Shown here one piece after another: positions 25,374 to 35,079 of a stretch of DNA of 64,000 nucleotides (positions are counted from its first letter, which is position 1; every line of letters starts with the position of its first letter). The notes beneath the pieces were generated by a model, which saw only the letters and a program-made list of their open reading frames with translations, was not told the DNA's origin and made no database searches. A program made the position numbers and the translations under genes. Source of the stretch: Bacillus sp. ZZV12-4809 (GTDB taxonomy: Bacteria; Bacillota; Bacilli; Bacillales; Cytobacillaceae); assembly GCF_009849585.1 (NCBI RefSeq), contig NZ_VCRN01000005.1, positions 1 through 64,000 of the forward strand, in the 5' to 3' direction.

Positions 25374-26516
25374 CTATTTAACCAGCCGCTTCACGATATT
25401 GGCCGTTTGTTCTGCCGCTCTTTCAACTTGTTCTTTTGTATTAAAAAGTCCAAAACTGAAACGGATGGAATTTTGCAGTTTATCTGATCCCTTTCCAAAC
25501 ATGCTGACCAGCACATGGGATGGATCTATGGAGCCTGCAGTACAGGCCGACCCGCTTGATGCTGCTATTCCAGCCAAATCAAGGTTTACCAGCATGGCTT
25601 CAACATTTGTTCCGGGAAAGCTTAAGTTTAAAACATGAGGAAGGGAATAATCAAGTGATCCGTTCAGTTCAAAAACAGCACCTTCCTGCTCCAGTTTATT
25701 CATGAACAGGATCTTAAAAGAATGCAGTTCTTCCCGCTTAGCTTCCATCTCCTTCTGAGCGATCCGGACAGCCTCCTGGAAGCCTGCAATAGAAGGAACA
25801 TTTTCCGTTCCTGCCCTTCTCTTCCTTTCCTGTTCACCGCCAAAAAGACGTGAAGAAAGCTTTACATCAGAGTGGACATATAAAAAGCCGATGCCTTTTG
25901 GCCCATTAATTTTATGGGCGGACACGGAAAGCAAATCCACCTTCAATTCCTGCACATCAATTTTTTCTAAACCATATGCCTGAACGGCATCGGTATGGAA
26001 TACAGCAGGATGCTCTTTTAATAAATCCCCTATTTCCTTAATGGGCTGAAGGGTAGCTATTTCATTATTACCGTACATGATGGTTACTAGAATGGTATCC
26101 TCCCGTAAAGCTTTTTCTATGTCCTTTACCGAGACACGCCCAAATGGATCAACAGGCAGATACGTTACCTCAAAGCCCTGTTTTTCAAGCTCCTCACATG
26201 CATGCAACACTGCATGATGTTCAATCTGGGTTGTTATAATGTGTTTGCCCCTATGGCGGAGTGATTCAGCTGATCCAAAAATCGCATGATTATCAGCTTC
26301 TGTTCCACCGCTTGTAAAGATTATGTCATTGGCTTTTGCACCGATACTGTTTGCTAATGCGGATCTTGCTTCATCGACAATATGGCGTGAACTTCTCCCG
26401 AAATAATGAATACTTGAAGGATTTCCATATTCATATTTCATCACTTCAGTCATCCGTTCAATCACTTCCGGATGCATTGGAGAAGTTGCCGCATGGTCAA
26501 GATATATTCTTTCCAT
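25374..26516 (-). CDS. iscS: Cysteine desulfurase (IscS/NifS type, YrvO)
   Basis: A 380-residue PLP enzyme of the class V aminotransferase fold that takes sulfur from cysteine to form alanine and an enzyme persulfide. It starts MERIYLDHAATSPMHPEV, has the PLP lysine in SVSAHKINGPKGIGF and the mobile catalytic cysteine in SSGSACTAGSIDPSHVL. It lies between cymR and mnmA on one strand, so it is probably the dedicated sulfur donor for tRNA thiolation (the role of YrvO in B. subtilis). Confidence 0.95.
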   Translation of the reverse strand: MERIYLDHAATSPMHPEVIERMTEVMKYEYGNPSSIHYFGRSSRHIVDEARSALANSIGAKANDIIFTSGGTEADNHAIFGSAESLRHRGKHIITTQIEHHAVLHACEELEKQGFEVTYLPVDPFGRVSVKDIEKALREDTILVTIMYGNNEIATLQPIKEIGDLLKEHPAVFHTDAVQAYGLEKIDVQELKVDLLSVSAHKINGPKGIGFLYVHSDVKLSSRLFGGEQERKRRAGTENVPSIAGFQEAVRIAQKEMEAKREELHSFKILFMNKLEQEGAVFELNGSLDYSLPHVLNLSFPGTNVEAMLVNLDLAGIAASSGSACTAGSIDPSHVLVSMFGKGSDKLQNSIRFSFGLFNTKEQVERAAEQTANIVKRLVK

Positions 26517-26582
26517 ATTAGTTCACCTACTTCAATTCGTCCTGCTGCTTGTCTTTCCACAGAATTATTCCCATATCAAGGA

Positions 26583-27005
26583 CTATATATAAAACATATA
26601 AGCATCCGACTCTCCGCCGGTATCTGTATGGCTCGCTAGATCTTCAAGCGTTGTATTATCAAGCACATCCTTTACAGCATCACGAATACGCATCCACAGC
26701 TCTCTCTTTGCAGGCTCCTCATCTTCAATTCCTTCCACCGGACTTATTGGTCCTTCCAGAACTCTGATGATGTCCCCAGCGGTAATTTTTGTCGGCTCTT
26801 TGCTTAAAACATATCCGCCGTATGCACCACGGATACTTTTAACAAGACCTGCATTCCGAAGCGGAGCAATAAGCTGCTCCAGATAGTGCTCTGAAAGGTC
26901 ATTCGTCTGGGCAATCGACTTTAACGAAGTGGGGCCTTCCCCATGCTTTTTTGCTAACTCAATCATTATCGTTAAACCATAACGGCCTTTAGTAGAAATT
27001 TTCAT
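26583..27005 (-). CDS. cymR: CymR, Rrf2-family regulator of cysteine metabolism
   Basis: A 140-residue winged-helix repressor: MKISTKGRYGLTIMIELAKK, then the recognition helix SLKSIAQTNDLSEHYLEQLI and the wing VKSIRGAYGGYVLSKEP. It lacks the cysteine triad of iron-sulfur Rrf2 proteins such as IscR, as expected of CymR, which forms a complex with CysK to sense O-acetylserine and represses cysteine synthesis genes. It overlaps the upstream YczE-like gene by one base (TGATG) and precedes the desulfurase gene. Confidence 0.96.
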   Translation of the reverse strand: MKISTKGRYGLTIMIELAKKHGEGPTSLKSIAQTNDLSEHYLEQLIAPLRNAGLVKSIRGAYGGYVLSKEPTKITAGDIIRVLEGPISPVEGIEDEEPAKRELWMRIRDAVKDVLDNTTLEDLASHTDTGGESDAYMFYI

Positions 27006-27691
27006 CAGCTTGCACCTCTATCCTTTTCTCTAAGCATTTGATTCTCTTTAATATCCTTATATCTAAGCTTTGCCAAAAATCGATCAGTTAAAGCCTGGCA
27101 CTGAGGCAAAGCTGCCCCGACAATTGATCCCACTGCCAAACTGAGCACAATGGTTCCCCAGAATACAGGGCCACCGAGCTGCCATCCAGCAGTCAGAACA
27201 GCAATTTCCATTAAAGCTCTGACGTTTCTGACTTTCCAGCCTGTTTTAGCTGTTAATGCAATCATCAGGCTGTCCCTCGGCCCTGCGCCAAGCTGAGCAG
27301 AAATATACATCCCCATTCCATAGCAATAAACCACTATGCCGAATCCAAACATCGCCAATTTCCCAGCCATTCCATTAGGAGTCTGCATAAATGGCAAAAG
27401 CAAATAGGCGTCAATAAAAAGGCCAATCAGTACCATGTTCAAAAAAGCACCGACTTGAGGGAGTTCCTTTGAAATAAGTGTTGCAGCAGCTAAAATGAAT
27501 ACTCCAACAATAATGGACCAGCTGCCTATCGTCAGGCCAAGCTGGTAGTATAGACCCACATGCAGAACATCCCAGGGGGTTGCCCCTAAATCAGCTGTAA
27601 TTAACAGCACAATACCCAGGCTCATCACAAGCAGTCCTATTAAATAAACTAAGAACCTGGGACCGATTTGTCCTTTATTTTTCAGTAACAT
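27005..27691 (-). CDS. YczE/YyaS/YitT-family membrane protein
   Basis: A 228-residue membrane protein with about five helices. The motifs SLGIVLLITADLGATPWDVL and GMYISAQLGAGPRDSLMIAL are typical of the YczE family; B. subtilis YczE is needed for surfactin-type peptide production, but most members have no assigned role. Its stop overlaps the cymR start (TGATG), so the two are translationally coupled, an association I do not recall from B. subtilis. It is divergent from rarA over about 250 nt. Confidence 0.85.
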   Translation of the reverse strand: MLLKNKGQIGPRFLVYLIGLLVMSLGIVLLITADLGATPWDVLHVGLYYQLGLTIGSWSIIVGVFILAAATLISKELPQVGAFLNMVLIGLFIDAYLLLPFMQTPNGMAGKLAMFGFGIVVYCYGMGMYISAQLGAGPRDSLMIALTAKTGWKVRNVRALMEIAVLTAGWQLGGPVFWGTIVLSLAVGSIVGAALPQCQALTDRFLAKLRYKDIKENQMLREKDRGAS

Positions 27692-27942
27692 GTGCCCAAC
27701 GCTCCCCGCAAGTCCTGCATAAGTATATAAAGTTTAAATCCTTAGTAAAGTTATAGACTTTTGACATTATAGCATATTTTAGGAGGAAAAGGGCGGACCG
27801 GGCTTGAACAGGACAATGCGGACCTTGGCTTAAATGATTTCACAGCAGGAAATGTTATGGTATCTTAATTAGAAAGCGAAAGATTTGCTGAAAATTGACA
27901 GGCAGACTGCAGGCTGCCAGGGAAAAGGCTGGAGTGATTACT

Positions 27943-29208
27943 TTGAATATTAAACCTCTTGCATTCCGGATGAGGCCGAGAACGATTGATGAAATCATCG
28001 GCCAGGAGCATCTTGTTTCAGAAGGAAAAATTATTTATCGCATGGTGCAGGCTAAGCAGCTATCATCGATGATTCTGTACGGGCCTCCAGGTATAGGCAA
28101 GACATCGATTGCAAGTGCCATTGCAGGAAGCACCAAATACGCTTTCCGCACGCTAAATGCGGTGTCCAATAATAAAAAAGACATGGAAGTGGTAGCAGCT
28201 GAGGCAAAAATGTCGGGAAAAGTCATTCTGCTTCTGGATGAAGTCCACAGGCTTGATAAAGGTAAACAGGATTTTTTGCTTCCCTATCTGGAAAACGGCA
28301 GCATCACTTTAATTGGCGCCACAACCAGCAACCCTTATCATGCAATAAATCCTGCCATCAGGAGCCGGTGTCAAATCTTCGAATTAAAGCCGCTGTCTGC
28401 AGATGAAATAAAAAAAACGCTCGTAAGAGCACTTCATGATAAAGAACGGGGCCTTGGCGATAAACAAACAGAAGTTACCGATGAAGCACTGACACATCTG
28501 GCCACTGCTTCAAACGGAGATGTCAGAAGCTCGCTTAACGCTTTGGAACTTGCTGCGCTTTCAACAAAAGAGGATGAAGAAGGCATCATTAAAATTGACT
28601 TATCTGTTGCCGAGGAATGCATTCAGCGCAAAAGCTTTACACACGATAAAGACGGAGATGCCCATTACGATGTATTGTCAGGATTTCAAAAGTCTATCCG
28701 CGGAAGCGACGTAAATGCTGCGCTGCACTATTTGGGAAGATTAATTGAAGCAGGCGATCTTCAGAGCATAAGCAGGAGACTTTTGGTTATCGCCTATGAA
28801 GATATCGGTCTGGCATCACCGCAAGCCGGACCCAGGACTCTTGCCGCTATCGAGACTGCGGAGAGAATTGGATTCCCTGAAGCAAGAATACCGCTTGCCA
28901 ATGCCGTAATAGAGCTTTGTTTATCTCCAAAATCTAATTCTGCATACAAAGCCTTGGATTCTGCCATCGCAGATATTCGCGCTGGCAAAAGTGGTGAAGT
29001 TCCCGATCATTTAAAGGACGCGCATTACAAAGGAGCAAAAGAACTGGGAAGAGGCTTAGGCTATCTGTACCCTCACGACTATGAAACCGGCTGGGTCAAA
29101 CAGCAGTACCTGCCTGACAGAATAAAAAACAAAGTATATTATCAGCCTAAGAAAACCGGCAAATTTGAACAGGCATTAGCATCAGTTTATGAAAAGCTCC
29201 TTAAATAG
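27943..29208 (+). CDS. rarA: Replication-associated recombination protein RarA (YrvN)
   Basis: A 421-residue AAA+ ATPase of the RarA/MgsA/WRNIP1 family that acts at stalled replication forks. Walker A is GPPGIGKTS, Walker B ILLLDEVHRLDKGK, sensor 1 GATTSNPYH, and the C-terminal tetramerisation part contains FQKSIRGSDVNAALHYLGRL. The TTG at 27943 (MNIKPLAFRMRPR) is chosen: GGAG lies 8 nt upstream and the length equals the B. subtilis protein. It faces the ABC transporter genes and shares a terminator with them. Confidence 0.95.
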   Translation: MNIKPLAFRMRPRTIDEIIGQEHLVSEGKIIYRMVQAKQLSSMILYGPPGIGKTSIASAIAGSTKYAFRTLNAVSNNKKDMEVVAAEAKMSGKVILLLDEVHRLDKGKQDFLLPYLENGSITLIGATTSNPYHAINPAIRSRCQIFELKPLSADEIKKTLVRALHDKERGLGDKQTEVTDEALTHLATASNGDVRSSLNALELAALSTKEDEEGIIKIDLSVAEECIQRKSFTHDKDGDAHYDVLSGFQKSIRGSDVNAALHYLGRLIEAGDLQSISRRLLVIAYEDIGLASPQAGPRTLAAIETAERIGFPEARIPLANAVIELCLSPKSNSAYKALDSAIADIRAGKSGEVPDHLKDAHYKGAKELGRGLGYLYPHDYETGWVKQQYLPDRIKNKVYYQPKKTGKFEQALASVYEKLLK

Positions 29209-29210
29209 CA

Positions 29211-29247
29211 AGAGGTCCGGCATTAATGCCGGACCTCTACCTTTTTT
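29211..29247. terminator. Bidirectional terminator between rarA and the ABC permease gene
   Basis: A 14-bp perfect stem AGAGGTCCGGCATT/AATGCCGGACCTCT (29211-29238) followed by CTTTTTT, between convergent genes. Confidence 0.9.
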
Positions 29248-29251
29248 ACCG

Positions 29252-30220
29252 CTAAGCAGAAACATCCCTTTTATTAAATACATAAAATGCAAGGGCCTGG
29301 AAGAGCAGGAAGTAAACTACTATCATTATGATCGAAAATCCAAGCGTCATTTCCTGAACCATCGGCACTCCTTCAAAGTATTGAAGAAGATCTGTATTGG
29401 CAAAAAGGCTGTACTTTGCCCAATCATACTTCATGGCAATCAGCCTTGTGACCTGCCCCCCCATAAACATCAGAAACAGGGAAAGCCCGATTGCCAAAGA
29501 GCTATTCCTAAAAACAGCTGAAATCATAAAAGCCATGGTTGCAAGCATCAGCACATTAATCGATTTAAGACCATAATAAGATATCAGATGCAGTCCCATG
29601 CTTACTTCTTTCACTGTGCCCTTGTAATAATACAAATAAGGAATGGCCTTTTCAGGGAATCCAAAGAGGAGACTGCCCAAAATTGCGGAATATCCAAAGA
29701 GGACAGCCAGCACCAGCAGCCCGAATAAAATTACGGTAATGTACTTTGCTCCCAGAACCTTTATTCTTTTGATAGGCCTGATCAGAAGAAGTTTGATGGT
29801 TCCCCATGTAAACTCACTCGCCACGATTCCCCCGGCAATGATAATCGTAAACAGGCCTGCGAATTCTATCAGCTGAGAGGTATCCGATACGAATCCCCAG
29901 ACAGAGTACTCCTGATTCGGTGAAATATCATTATTAATTCTGTATTCGTTAAGGGCAATCTCTCTTTGATACTGTTCCTTCATGTCTCTGGGAGCCATTT
30001 CTCCCATTTCTTCAAGCTGTTTTTGATAGCTTTCGTTTTGGGTCTGCAGTCCCCTTTTCCATTCTGTATTATCAGGGACTGTCCCTCCGCTTTCCTGATA
30101 CTTTATAAAGGCGCCTGCAACAGTCGTCATCACTAAAAGAAGTCCGATCATGACGTATGTACCCGGCCGCCTGAAGATTTTCATCCATTCATTTTGAATC
30201 AATCCGAGCATGTTCGGCAC
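29252..30220 (-). CDS. ABC-2 family transporter permease
   Basis: A 322-residue permease: a short N-terminal segment LIQNEWMKIFRRPGTYVMIG leading into the first helix, a large external loop with many charged residues (about 45-115), then five more helices with the typical SEFTWGTIKLLLIRPIKRIK elbow. Such permeases pair with an ATPase for drug, peptide or bacteriocin resistance export; the substrate cannot be read from sequence. The start overlaps the end of the upstream ATPase gene by about 30 nt (23 if ATG 30211 is used). The partner ATPase gene carries a frameshift. Confidence 0.85.
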   Translation of the reverse strand: MPNMLGLIQNEWMKIFRRPGTYVMIGLLLVMTTVAGAFIKYQESGGTVPDNTEWKRGLQTQNESYQKQLEEMGEMAPRDMKEQYQREIALNEYRINNDISPNQEYSVWGFVSDTSQLIEFAGLFTIIIAGGIVASEFTWGTIKLLLIRPIKRIKVLGAKYITVILFGLLVLAVLFGYSAILGSLLFGFPEKAIPYLYYYKGTVKEVSMGLHLISYYGLKSINVLMLATMAFMISAVFRNSSLAIGLSLFLMFMGGQVTRLIAMKYDWAKYSLFANTDLLQYFEGVPMVQEMTLGFSIIMIVVYFLLFQALAFYVFNKRDVSA

Positions 30221-31128
30221 CTCCCTTGTATTCAGTAACTTCCAGGAAGCGGTCTTCCAATGTTTTGGTTACTTCACGGACAGCAAATATCTTAATATCT
30301 TCCCGGACAAATTCCTTTATCATCTCCGGTATGCTGTCACGTACGAGTGGAAGGAACACTTTGCTTTCCGTGACCTGTATCGGCAATTCAGGGTATATAT
30401 TTTTTAACAGTCTCTGCGCTTTATCAGGGGCATCCACTTCTACTTCATAGACCTTTTCTTTCCCCTGAACAAAGTCACTGATATGCTGAACATCAATCAA
30501 TTTCCCGTTTTGAATGATGCCGATTCTATCACACATCATTTCCATTTCAGACAGTAAATGGCTGGATACAATGACAGCCATCCCTCTCTCTTGCAAGCAG
30601 CCTCAAGTGATCCCGAATCTCTCTTATGCCTGCAGGATCAAGTCCATTCGTAGGTTCATCCAGGATAAGAATTTGGGGATCATGCAAAAGGCATTGCGCA
30701 AGACCAAGACGCTGCCTCATGCCAAGCGAGTACGTTCTGACTTTATCATGTATCCTATCGGCAAGTCCTACAAGCTCAACTGTTTCATCAATCTTTTTTT
30801 TCGTTACACCTTTTGACATTCGTGCATAATGGACCAGGTTTTGGTAACCCGTCAAAAATTTATACATCTCCGGATTTTCTACAATGGCTCCAATATGGGA
30901 AACTGCCTTTTCAAAATCTGTTTTAATGCTGCTGCCAAGAACTTTAATGTCCCCAGAAGTAATACTGATTAAGCCAACCAGCATTCGAATAGTAGTGGTC
31001 TTACCTGCACCGTTAGGACCAAGAAATCCGAATACCTCTCCCTTTTTCACCTCAAAGCTGACAGAATCAATAATAGTCCTTCCATTTATCACTTTTGTAA
31101 CATCCTGTATTTCTACAAGAGTATCCAT
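30189..31128 (-). pseudogene. ABC transporter ATP-binding protein, interrupted by a frameshift
   Basis: The first open frame (30547-31128) has Walker A FLGPNGAGKTTTIRML, the Q-loop region, signature YSLGMRQRLGLAQ and Walker B ILILDEPTNGLDPAG, then runs out of frame after HLRLLARE. A second frame (to 30189) resumes with MAVIVSSHLLSEMEMMCDRI and supplies the switch histidine and C-terminal domain. Removing one base in the GAGAGAGGG run near 30583-30592 restores AREGMAVIVSSHLL, the expected family sequence. This is either a real disabling mutation, a phase-variable run, or a sequencing error. The permease gene downstream is intact. Confidence 0.8.
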
Positions 31129-31296
31129 TTTGGAATCCTCCTTTCATCCTTTAAAGTCCAGTACTTACAGACGTCTTTAAAGCAGGGATAGTTATTTGAC
31201 TACACTATTTTACCCTTCTGCAGCTGAGAATGGAATATTTTCATCTATTCGGGTGACGATAATCCTAACAATTGTATTTCCCGAGGTGGTAATGAA

Positions 31297-31815
31297 ATGA
31301 AGGAACGGAAAGACTTATGGAAGCCGGAAGAAGATCAATTACTCGAAGAAACAGTACTTGAATATACATCAAATGGAGATTCAAAAGCATCAGCCTTTAA
31401 GAAGGCAAGCAGTGAACTTGGCCGCACTGTTTCAGCATGCCGATACCGATGGAACACTGCCATATCCAAGAAAACAGATTTTGCAGCCCATGAAATTTCA
31501 AGCAATAATTCAGAAAGTCAAACCCATGAAACCTCTGGCACTATTCCCCCTGAAAATTTAACTCAGGTCATTCACTTCTTAAGAAATTTTGCGAAAACAC
31601 AGCCTAAGTCAGTGCATTTGAAGGAAAACAAACGTCTGCATGAAGAGCAGAAGCACTTGAAACTTCAAAATGAGCAGTTAATTAGAAAGCTGAAGGAAAA
31701 AGAAGAGGAATATACTAATAAGCTTTTGCAATATGAGGAAATGGCAAGCATACTAAAAGAAGCAGACCAGCTTCTTAAGCAAGAGAGCGTTGAAGATAAA
31801 AGGGCTGTTCATTAA
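31297..31815 (+). CDS. RsfA-family transcriptional regulator (SANT/Myb-like)
   Basis: A 172-residue protein with an N-terminal SANT/Myb-like DNA-binding helix set (KDLWKPEEDQLLEETVLEYT, then ASSELGRTVSACRYRWNTAI), a low-complexity linker (about 68-90) and a C-terminal coiled coil rich in Lys/Glu (about 105-160). This is the RsfA family; RsfA of B. subtilis modulates SigF-dependent genes in the prespore, so a sporulation role is likely. The ATG at 31297 follows GAGGTGGT. It stands alone and is closed by a strong terminator shared with tcdA. Confidence 0.88.
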   Translation: MKERKDLWKPEEDQLLEETVLEYTSNGDSKASAFKKASSELGRTVSACRYRWNTAISKKTDFAAHEISSNNSESQTHETSGTIPPENLTQVIHFLRNFAKTQPKSVHLKENKRLHEEQKHLKLQNEQLIRKLKEKEEEYTNKLLQYEEMASILKEADQLLKQESVEDKRAVH

Positions 31816-31845
31816 ATGGAGTGTTTGTAATGCAAAAAAAAATGC

Positions 31846-31878
31846 ACAAAGACCGGCCTGCAGAAGGCCGGTCTCTTT
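31846..31878. terminator. Bidirectional terminator
   Basis: A 10-bp stem AGACCGGCCT/AGGCCGGTCT (31850-31859 with 31865-31874), short loop, flanked by A and T runs, between the RsfA-type gene and convergent tcdA. Confidence 0.9.
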
Positions 31879-32640
31879 TCAATCATTTACCCGGGCAATC
31901 TTTATATCGCTTAAAAGTTCTCTAGTTACATAGCTGGCCATGATTAAACCTGCAACAGAAGGAACAAACGCATTTGAAGAAGGCGGCATTTTGGCCTTTC
32001 TGATTTCAGCATCATCTTTGCCAACTGTTTTTCGGACATCTTCCCGGATAACGATCGGGCTTTCATCGGAAAATACAACCGGTACCCCTTTTTTGATTCC
32101 TTCTTTTCTTAAACGCGTACGAATAACTTTAGCAATAGGGTCAGTATGAGTCTTGAAGATATCTGCGATCTGGAACCTGGTTGGATCCATTTTATTTGCA
32201 GCACCCATGCTTGAAATCATTGGAATACCTCTATTCAAGCATTCTTTCATAAGGTGAATTTTATACGAAATCGTATCGGAAGCATCCACTACAAAATCAA
32301 GTCCATAATCGAAGAATTGCTCATAGGTTTCTTCTGTATAAAACATTTTTAAAGCAATAACTTCACAATCTGGATTGATATCCATGATTCTTTCCTTCAT
32401 TAAATCCACCTTCGGTTTCCCGACAGTGGATAATAATGCGATGACCTGTCTATTCACATTTGTAATATCAACATCGTCCTTATCAACCAGAACAAGGCGG
32501 CCTACACCGGAACGCGCCAATGCTTCCGCTGCAAAGGAACCAACTCCGCCGATGCCCAGTACTGCAACAGTGCTATTTTTCATTTTATCTAGGCCTTCTT
32601 TGCCAATAGCCAATTCATTTCTGGAAAATTGGTGAAGCAT
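31879..32640 (-). CDS. tcdA: tRNA threonylcarbamoyladenosine dehydratase TcdA (YrvM)
   Basis: A 253-residue E1-like enzyme that cyclises t6A37 to ct6A in ANN-decoding tRNAs using ATP. The nucleotide-binding segment GIGGVGSFAAEALARSGVG and DVDITNVNRQ are the ThiF/MoeB hallmarks, and VVDASDTISYKI and KGVPVVFSDESP follow. The ATG at 32640 (MLHQFSRNELAIG) has GGAG upstream; six extra upstream codons are unlikely. The 6S RNA gene and aspS lie upstream as in B. subtilis. Confidence 0.95.
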   Translation of the reverse strand: MLHQFSRNELAIGKEGLDKMKNSTVAVLGIGGVGSFAAEALARSGVGRLVLVDKDDVDITNVNRQVIALLSTVGKPKVDLMKERIMDINPDCEVIALKMFYTEETYEQFFDYGLDFVVDASDTISYKIHLMKECLNRGIPMISSMGAANKMDPTRFQIADIFKTHTDPIAKVIRTRLRKEGIKKGVPVVFSDESPIVIREDVRKTVGKDDAEIRKAKMPPSSNAFVPSVAGLIMASYVTRELLSDIKIARVND

Positions 32641-32856
32641 ATATATCAACTCCATCAAAAATTTATTAATAATGCATGTATTACTTAATACCCGATAATG
32701 AATATATCATACTTGCATTTTAAAGCAAGTAGTTCTATAGGATTAATGAAACTTTAAAGAAGCTTTCTCCCAATAGTGTTAACTGTCCCATCATATTTAA
32801 ACCTAATCGTTAATTTCAGCTTCAGATAGACCAGTTAGATCATAAAATATCAGCAC

Positions 32857-32889
32857 AAAAAAACCATGCTTACCCAGCATGGTTTTTTA
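32857..32889 (-). terminator. 6S RNA terminator
   Basis: A 7-bp core stem CCATGCT/AGCATGG extended by AA/TT pairs, 5-nt loop, with eight T at the end on the minus strand. It lies 12 nt beyond the closing stem of the 6S RNA. Confidence 0.85.
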
Positions 32890-32900
32890 ATACCGTATGT

Positions 32901-33100
32901 ACTAAAGAGTCCCAATCGTGCCGTCGCTGTTGATGCCCTCGTTTTGAACCCGCACTCAGCAGGTGGGTGTCCTGTTTCCTGCGTTTGTAAGTCCCCATCC
33001 ATGAGGCATTTACGCTGCTGGAAAACTCCGGACTCCCGAAGGAATAATGTTGGTCAAAATTTCAGGTTTTACAACGAACACATCAGGACTCTTTATTTAT
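32901..33100 (-). ncRNA. ssrS: 6S RNA (6S-1 / BsrA type)
   Basis: About 200 nt that fold like 6S RNA, the RNA that mimics an open promoter and sequesters SigA-RNA polymerase. The 5' end (AAAGAGTCCTGATGTGTT on the minus strand) closely resembles B. subtilis 6S-1 and pairs with the 3' end GGGACTCTTT to form the closing stem. The position between tcdA (yrvM) and aspS is that of bsrA. A consensus SigA promoter lies upstream and a terminator downstream. Open frames on the plus strand here are meaningless. Confidence 0.92.
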
Positions 33101-33107
33101 TGATATG

Positions 33108-33136
33108 ATCATATCACACGATTTCGCCTTTTTCAA
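33108..33136 (-). promoter_or_regulatory. SigA promoter of the 6S RNA gene
   Basis: TTGAAA (33131-33136) and TATGAT (33108-33113) on the minus strand with exactly 17 nt between, placing the transcript start near 33100. Confidence 0.88.
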
Positions 33137-33278
33137 GCTGATGAATGAAGCAGATCTGGACAGATATATCCATTTTATTCCTTTAAATTAAACAGCTTGC
33201 CTAAAATTCAGGAGTAACTTCCTGGTTTAACTTTCTGAAAAATGATTTTTTTCAACTAATTATCCATTAAATAGGAAA

Positions 33279-35054
33279 TTACTCACTTTTTTTCAAATTA
33301 AGCGCTAAATTCAACTCGTTAAGCTGTGACTGGCTAACTTCCCCAGGAGCTTCTGTAAGCACACAGCTTGCACTGGCTGTTTTAGGGAATGCAATTGTAT
33401 CTCTCAGGTTTGTTCTGCCGGCCAATAGCATCACAAGTCTATCAAGCCCCAGGGCAATACCGCCATGTGGAGGAGTTCCATATTCAAATGCCTCAAGCAG
33501 GAATCCAAACTGTTCTACAGCTTCCTCTTTTGAGAAACCAAGCACACTGAACATTTTCTCCTGAACATCTCTTTCGAAAATACGCAATGAACCGCCGCCA
33601 AGCTCATAGCCATTTAATACAAGGTCATATGCTTGTGCGCGGACTTGAGCAGGATCTTTATCAAGAAGATCTAAATCTTCTCTTGCAGGCATGGTAAATG
33701 GATGATGGGCTGCATAATATCGGCCTTCTTCCTCATCATACTCCAGAAGCGGCCAGTCAGTAACCCAAAGGAAATTAAATTTGCTTTGATCAATCAGATC
33801 AAGCTCTTTACCAAGCTTTAAGCGAAGAGCGCCAAGTGCATCAGCTACAACATTCTTTTTATCAGCCACAAATAGGAGCAAGTCTCCCGGTTCTACAGAT
33901 AAAACAGAATAGAATGATTTTTGCTCATCCTCAGTGACAAACTTGGCAATCGGACCTTTTAATCCGTCTTCTTCCGCTTTTAACCACGCAAGCCCTTTTG
34001 CACCATAAACAGCTGCAAACTCTGTTAAGGCATCAATATCTTTTCTTGAATACTTTCCTGCTCCATTTTTTACATTAATGGCCTTAACCTGTCCCCCGGA
34101 AGCTACTGCTCCGGCAAACACCTTAAAGCTTGACTCTTTCACGATTTCAGACAGATCTGTTAACTCCATACCAAAGCGTGTATCCGGCTTATCTGAACCA
34201 AAACGATCCATCGCATCCTGATAGGTCATGCGAGGAAATGGAAGCTTTACATCATGGCCTTTCACTTCTTTCATAATCTTTGCCATCATGTTTTCCATCA
34301 GGCTGATGATTTCTTCCTGGCTCATGAAACTCATTTCGATGTCGAGTTGAGTAAATTCAGGCTGGCGATCTGCCCGAAGGTCCTCATCACGGAAGCATCG
34401 TGCAATTTGGTAATAGCGCTCAAATCCGCCTACCATTAATAACTGCTTAAAGATTTGAGGAGACTGAGGAAGAGCGTAAAATTCGCCCGGATGCACACGG
34501 CTTGGAACTAAATAATCTCGGGCTCCTTCCGGAGTGCTCTTCGTTAAGATCGGTGTTTCCACATCTAAAAACCCTTCACTGTCCAAGAAATCCCTCATTG
34601 CTTTAGTAACTTGATGACGCATTTTAAAGGTATCGAACATAACCGGGCGTCTCAAATCAAGATAGCGGTATTTAAGACGGACATCTTCTGAAACATCCGC
34701 ATTATCGCCAATTACAAAAGGAGGTGTTTTTGCTTCATTAATGATTGTTACTTTTTCGGCTTTAATTTCAATGCGCCCTGTTTTCAAATTCTCGTTGATT
34801 GTGCCTTCTTCACGCGCAATTACTTCTCCGTCTATGTCAAGAACAAATTCATTGCGGATTTTTTCAGCTGCTGCAAGAGCTTCTGGAGAAACTTCAGGAT
34901 TGAATACAACCTGTACAATTCCAGTGCGGTCACGCAAATCCACAAAGATCAGACCGCCCAAATCCCGGCGCTTTTGTACCCATCCTTTTAAGCTTACTTT
35001 TTCTCCTATAGCTTTTTCCGTTACTTCCCCGCAAAAATACGTTCGCCCAAACAT
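33279..35054 (-). CDS. aspS: Aspartate-tRNA ligase
   Basis: A 591-residue class II synthetase: N-terminal OB anticodon-binding domain ([20 protein letters not shown]), catalytic core motif 2 ([20 protein letters not shown]) and motif 3 ([13 protein letters not shown]), plus the bacterial GAD insertion domain. It charges tRNA-Asp. The ATG at 35054 follows AGGAGG at 7 nt. It is 25 nt after hisS and under the same T-box leader. Confidence 0.97.
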   Translation of the reverse strand: MFGRTYFCGEVTEKAIGEKVSLKGWVQKRRDLGGLIFVDLRDRTGIVQVVFNPEVSPEALAAAEKIRNEFVLDIDGEVIAREEGTINENLKTGRIEIKAEKVTIINEAKTPPFVIGDNADVSEDVRLKYRYLDLRRPVMFDTFKMRHQVTKAMRDFLDSEGFLDVETPILTKSTPEGARDYLVPSRVHPGEFYALPQSPQIFKQLLMVGGFERYYQIARCFRDEDLRADRQPEFTQLDIEMSFMSQEEIISLMENMMAKIMKEVKGHDVKLPFPRMTYQDAMDRFGSDKPDTRFGMELTDLSEIVKESSFKVFAGAVASGGQVKAINVKNGAGKYSRKDIDALTEFAAVYGAKGLAWLKAEEDGLKGPIAKFVTEDEQKSFYSVLSVEPGDLLLFVADKKNVVADALGALRLKLGKELDLIDQSKFNFLWVTDWPLLEYDEEEGRYYAAHHPFTMPAREDLDLLDKDPAQVRAQAYDLVLNGYELGGGSLRIFERDVQEKMFSVLGFSKEEAVEQFGFLLEAFEYGTPPHGGIALGLDRLVMLLAGRTNLRDTIAFPKTASASCVLTEAPGEVSQSQLNELNLALNLKKSE

Positions 35055-35079
35055 ACTAATTCCTCCTGTAAACACTAGT

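Noticed and set aside
27895-27942. Upstream extension of rarA
   Set aside because: The TTG at 27943 has the correct ribosome spacing and gives the family length; the 16 extra residues have no family support.
32866-33108. 80-codon plus-strand frame
   Set aside because: It is antisense to the 6S RNA and starts within its terminator.
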